Below are positions 6,340 through 7,639 of a stretch of 7,639 nt of DNA, in pieces (position 1 is the first letter of the stretch; every line of letters starts with the position of its first letter). The position numbers and the translations under genes are program-made. The notes under the pieces were generated by a model. That model had not been told where the DNA came from, did not search any database, and saw nothing but the letters and a program-made list of their open reading frames with translations. The stretch comes from TWA4 sp045121095. Its GTDB lineage: Bacteria; Bacillota; Clostridia; Lachnospirales; Lachnospiraceae. Location of the stretch: the NCBI GenBank assembly GCA_045121095.1, contig JBGVFN010000185.1, forward strand, positions 1-7,639. The letters run 5' to 3'.

Positions 6340-6357
6340 AACAAGTTATTGTTTTTT
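6340..6357 (+). terminator. Weak terminator-like hairpin after the membrane protein gene
   Basis: AACAA (6340-6344) pairs with TTGTT (6349-6353) around GTTA, followed by TTTT. The stem is short and AU-rich, so it may terminate only weakly. It also lies in the probable leader side of the CRISPR array (6327-6394). Confidence 0.3.
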
Positions 6358-6394
6358 GCGTCGACTGTATATAGCGTAAAAATGTATGGAGTCC

Positions 6395-6620
6395 GTTAAG
6401 ATAATACCTATGAGGAATTGAAACATAAACATTGTTGTAAACCGTACGCAAGTTTCTTGGTTAAGATAATACCTATGAGGAATTGAAACAATCCGGATGC
6501 TTTATTTATGTCTCTGCCTTCGCTGTTAAGATAATACCTATGAGGAATTGAAACATGGCTCCCCAGATTCCAAGACCTGCACCAAGTGCGATTAAGATGC
6601 TACCTATAAGGATTAAAAAA
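6395..6620 (+). CRISPR. Short CRISPR array: three identical repeats, one degenerate repeat, three spacers
   Basis: Three identical 30-nt repeats lie at 6395-6424, 6460-6489 and 6525-6554. Each begins GTTAAGATAATACC and ends GAATTGAAAC. A fourth copy at 6591-6620 matches at 23 of 30 positions and is the degenerate terminal repeat. Spacers are 6425-6459 (35 nt), 6490-6524 (35 nt) and 6555-6590 (36 nt), with no similarity to one another. The ATTGAAAC 3' end is the usual crRNA handle in type I-B and some type III systems. Together with decay at the right end, it indicates transcription on the + strand with the leader to the left (6327-6394). No cas gene is present in the window, so the type is inferred from the repeat only. 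Whether the array is active or a remnant cannot be told here. Confidence 0.95.
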
Positions 6621-6663
6621 TATTATAAATGAGTCACACTATGTAACTCGGAAGGAAAAGGAC

Positions 6664-7440
6664 ATGTCTAAATTTAAAAATGTAATTGTAAGAAAACCGG
6701 CAAAGTCCATGGTAGACGGAATTACTTCTGCGCCTGAGCTTGGAAAGCCGGATTATGAATTGGCAATAAAACAGCATGATGCGTATATTCAAGCTTTGAA
6801 ACAGTGCGGTGTGGAAGTAACTGAACTGGAGGCACTGGAAGAATATCCGGATGCTTGTTTTGTGGAGGATGCTGCGGTTCTAACCAGAAAATGTGCGATT
6901 ATCACCAATCCGGGAGCTGCTTCTCGAAATGGTGAAAAAGAACATATTGTTGAAACAGTTCGTAAATTTTATGATGATGACAAAATTGCGTATATTAAAA
7001 GTCCAGGAACGCTGGAAGGCGGAGATGTTATGATGGTAGGGGATCATTTTTATGTGGGACGTTCTGCCAGAACTAACGAGGAAGGAATTCGTCAGTTTAT
7101 TGAGATTTTGGAAAGTTATGGGCTGACCGGTTCAGAAGTAACATTGGAAAAGGTACTTCATTTGAAAACAGGTGTAAATTATCTGGAAAACAATACATTT
7201 CTGGTGGCGGGAGAGTTTGTTGAAAAACAAGAATTTAAAAATGCAAGACAGATTCTCATTCCGGAAGATGAGGCTTATGCAGCCAATTGCATCTGGGTAA
7301 ATGACAAAGTGATCGTACCGGAGGGTTTTCCGAAGACTGCGCAGGCGGTGCGTGATGCAGGGTATGAAGTAATTACTACAGATACTTCAGAATATCGGAA
7401 GCTGGACGGTGGATTGAGCTGTTTGTCTTTGCGGTTTTAA
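6664..7440 (+). CDS. ddaH: Dimethylarginine dimethylaminohydrolase (DDAH)-like amidinohydrolase
   Basis: A 258-aa guanidino-group-modifying enzyme with the five-bladed propeller fold of the amidinotransferase/DDAH superfamily. DDAH hydrolyses N-omega-methylated arginines to citrulline plus methylamines. The catalytic set is visible: E118 in TLEGGD, H166 in LHLKTG, and nucleophile C253 in GGLSCLSLRF. Substrate-contact candidates D63, E68 and D69 (YPDACFVEDA), R88 and R136 follow the spacing I recall for Pseudomonas aeruginosa DDAH, whose triad is E114/H162/C249. Length matches DDAH (about 255) and is much shorter than arginine deiminase (about 400). The start at 6664 follows AAGGA (6652-6656) by 7 nt. 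The gene begins 43 nt after the CRISPR array and has its own terminator. No arginine or citrulline pathway genes adjoin it, so the true substrate could be free arginine or another guanidino compound. Confidence 0.87.
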   Translation: MSKFKNVIVRKPAKSMVDGITSAPELGKPDYELAIKQHDAYIQALKQCGVEVTELEALEEYPDACFVEDAAVLTRKCAIITNPGAASRNGEKEHIVETVRKFYDDDKIAYIKSPGTLEGGDVMMVGDHFYVGRSARTNEEGIRQFIEILESYGLTGSEVTLEKVLHLKTGVNYLENNTFLVAGEFVEKQEFKNARQILIPEDEAYAANCIWVNDKVIVPEGFPKTAQAVRDAGYEVITTDTSEYRKLDGGLSCLSLRF

Positions 7441-7463
7441 GTACATAATGAGATGGCGATTCC

Positions 7464-7491
7464 CCTCAGGGATTTTCTGAGGAGATTTTTT
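7464..7491 (+). terminator. Intrinsic terminator after ddaH
   Basis: CCTCAG (7464-7469) pairs with CTGAGG (7477-7482) around a 7-nt loop, and TTTTTT (7486-7491) follows. It lies 23 nt after the ddaH stop. Confidence 0.8.
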
Positions 7492-7500
7492 ATGATACTA

Positions 7501-7639
7501 GAGCGTGTTTGAAAATTAAAAATTGCACAAAACAGATGTTTTATCTCCCTTTTCTATGTTAAAATAAAGAAAAAGGGGTGTTCATTATGTTGAGACGATA
7601 CGAATTAACCGATGAAGAATGGAACCGCATTGTTGATTT
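7501..7639 (+). mobile_element. Left end of an IS5-family insertion sequence (truncated by window)
   Basis: The sequence GAGCGTGTTTGAAAA (7501-7515) resembles the terminal inverted repeats of IS5-family elements and lies 86 nt before a transposase start. The preceding bases form CTAG (7498-7501), a target typical of the IS5 group. The right end is outside the window, so the inverted repeat and target duplication cannot be confirmed, and the exact boundary (7501 or 7502) is uncertain. Confidence 0.65.
7587..7639 (+). CDS. IS5-family transposase, N-terminal fragment (runs off window)
   Basis: ATG 7587 follows AAAGGGG (7572-7578) by 8 nt and opens a frame reading MLRRYELTDEEWNRIVD to the window edge. 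This matches the characteristic N-terminus of IS5-family transposases (RRYELTDEEW, followed in the family by a proline-rich linker and a DDE domain). Only 17 codons are visible, so whether the transposase is intact or split into two frames is unknown. Confidence 0.8.
   Translation, partial: MLRRYELTDEEWNRIVD

Noticed and set aside
6591..6620. Extension of the Maff2-like frame through the terminal repeat (minus strand ...LIGSILI...)
   Set aside because: The segment aligns with the CRISPR repeat at 23 of 30 positions, so the continuing hydrophobic frame is most likely chance.
6555..6632. 25-codon + strand frame starting in spacer 3
   Set aside because: It crosses the degenerate repeat, has no ribosome binding site (its upstream bases are repeat sequence), and the spacer makes better sense as a minus-strand protospacer.

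Overview
The window looks like a chromosomal segment of a Gram-positive gut anaerobe of the Clostridia, most likely Lachnospiraceae. The reasons are moderate GC with AT-rich intergenic DNA, strong AAGGAG/GGAGG ribosome binding sites, intrinsic terminators with U-tracts, and the presence of the GGGtGRT gene pair. The species cannot be named from the sequence. Every gene I can support lies on the + strand.

Left part (1-3290): an open reading frame entering from the left edge overlaps the start of miaB, which encodes the tRNA methylthiotransferase. A hairpin-rich gap follows, then metY (O-acetylhomoserine sulfhydrylase, homocysteine synthesis), which ends at a strong intrinsic terminator.

Middle (3290-5470): a promoter-like element and a structured leader of about 120 nt precede a two-gene operon. 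Its first gene encodes a NifU/IscU-like Fe-S scaffold protein and the second a GGGtGRT-family protein of unknown function. The two genes are 18 nt apart, have excellent ribosome binding sites and a very even codon choice that suggests high expression, and end at a 10-bp perfect terminator. This is the best candidate for an undescribed system.

Right part (5470-7639): an unrecognised protein with two membrane segments comes first. A small CRISPR array follows, with three identical 30-nt repeats plus a degenerate last repeat and three spacers; no cas genes are in view. The third spacer, read on the minus strand, encodes a peptide that matches my recollection of Maff2-family conjugative-element proteins. 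Just 43 nt after the array is a dimethylarginine dimethylaminohydrolase-like gene with a complete catalytic set and its own terminator. The window ends inside the left end of an IS5-family insertion sequence.

The left part holds translation and sulfur amino-acid housekeeping genes, the middle a probably abundant Fe-S-related pair, and the right a more accessory region (orphan membrane protein, CRISPR array, IS element). No single pathway links all of them.
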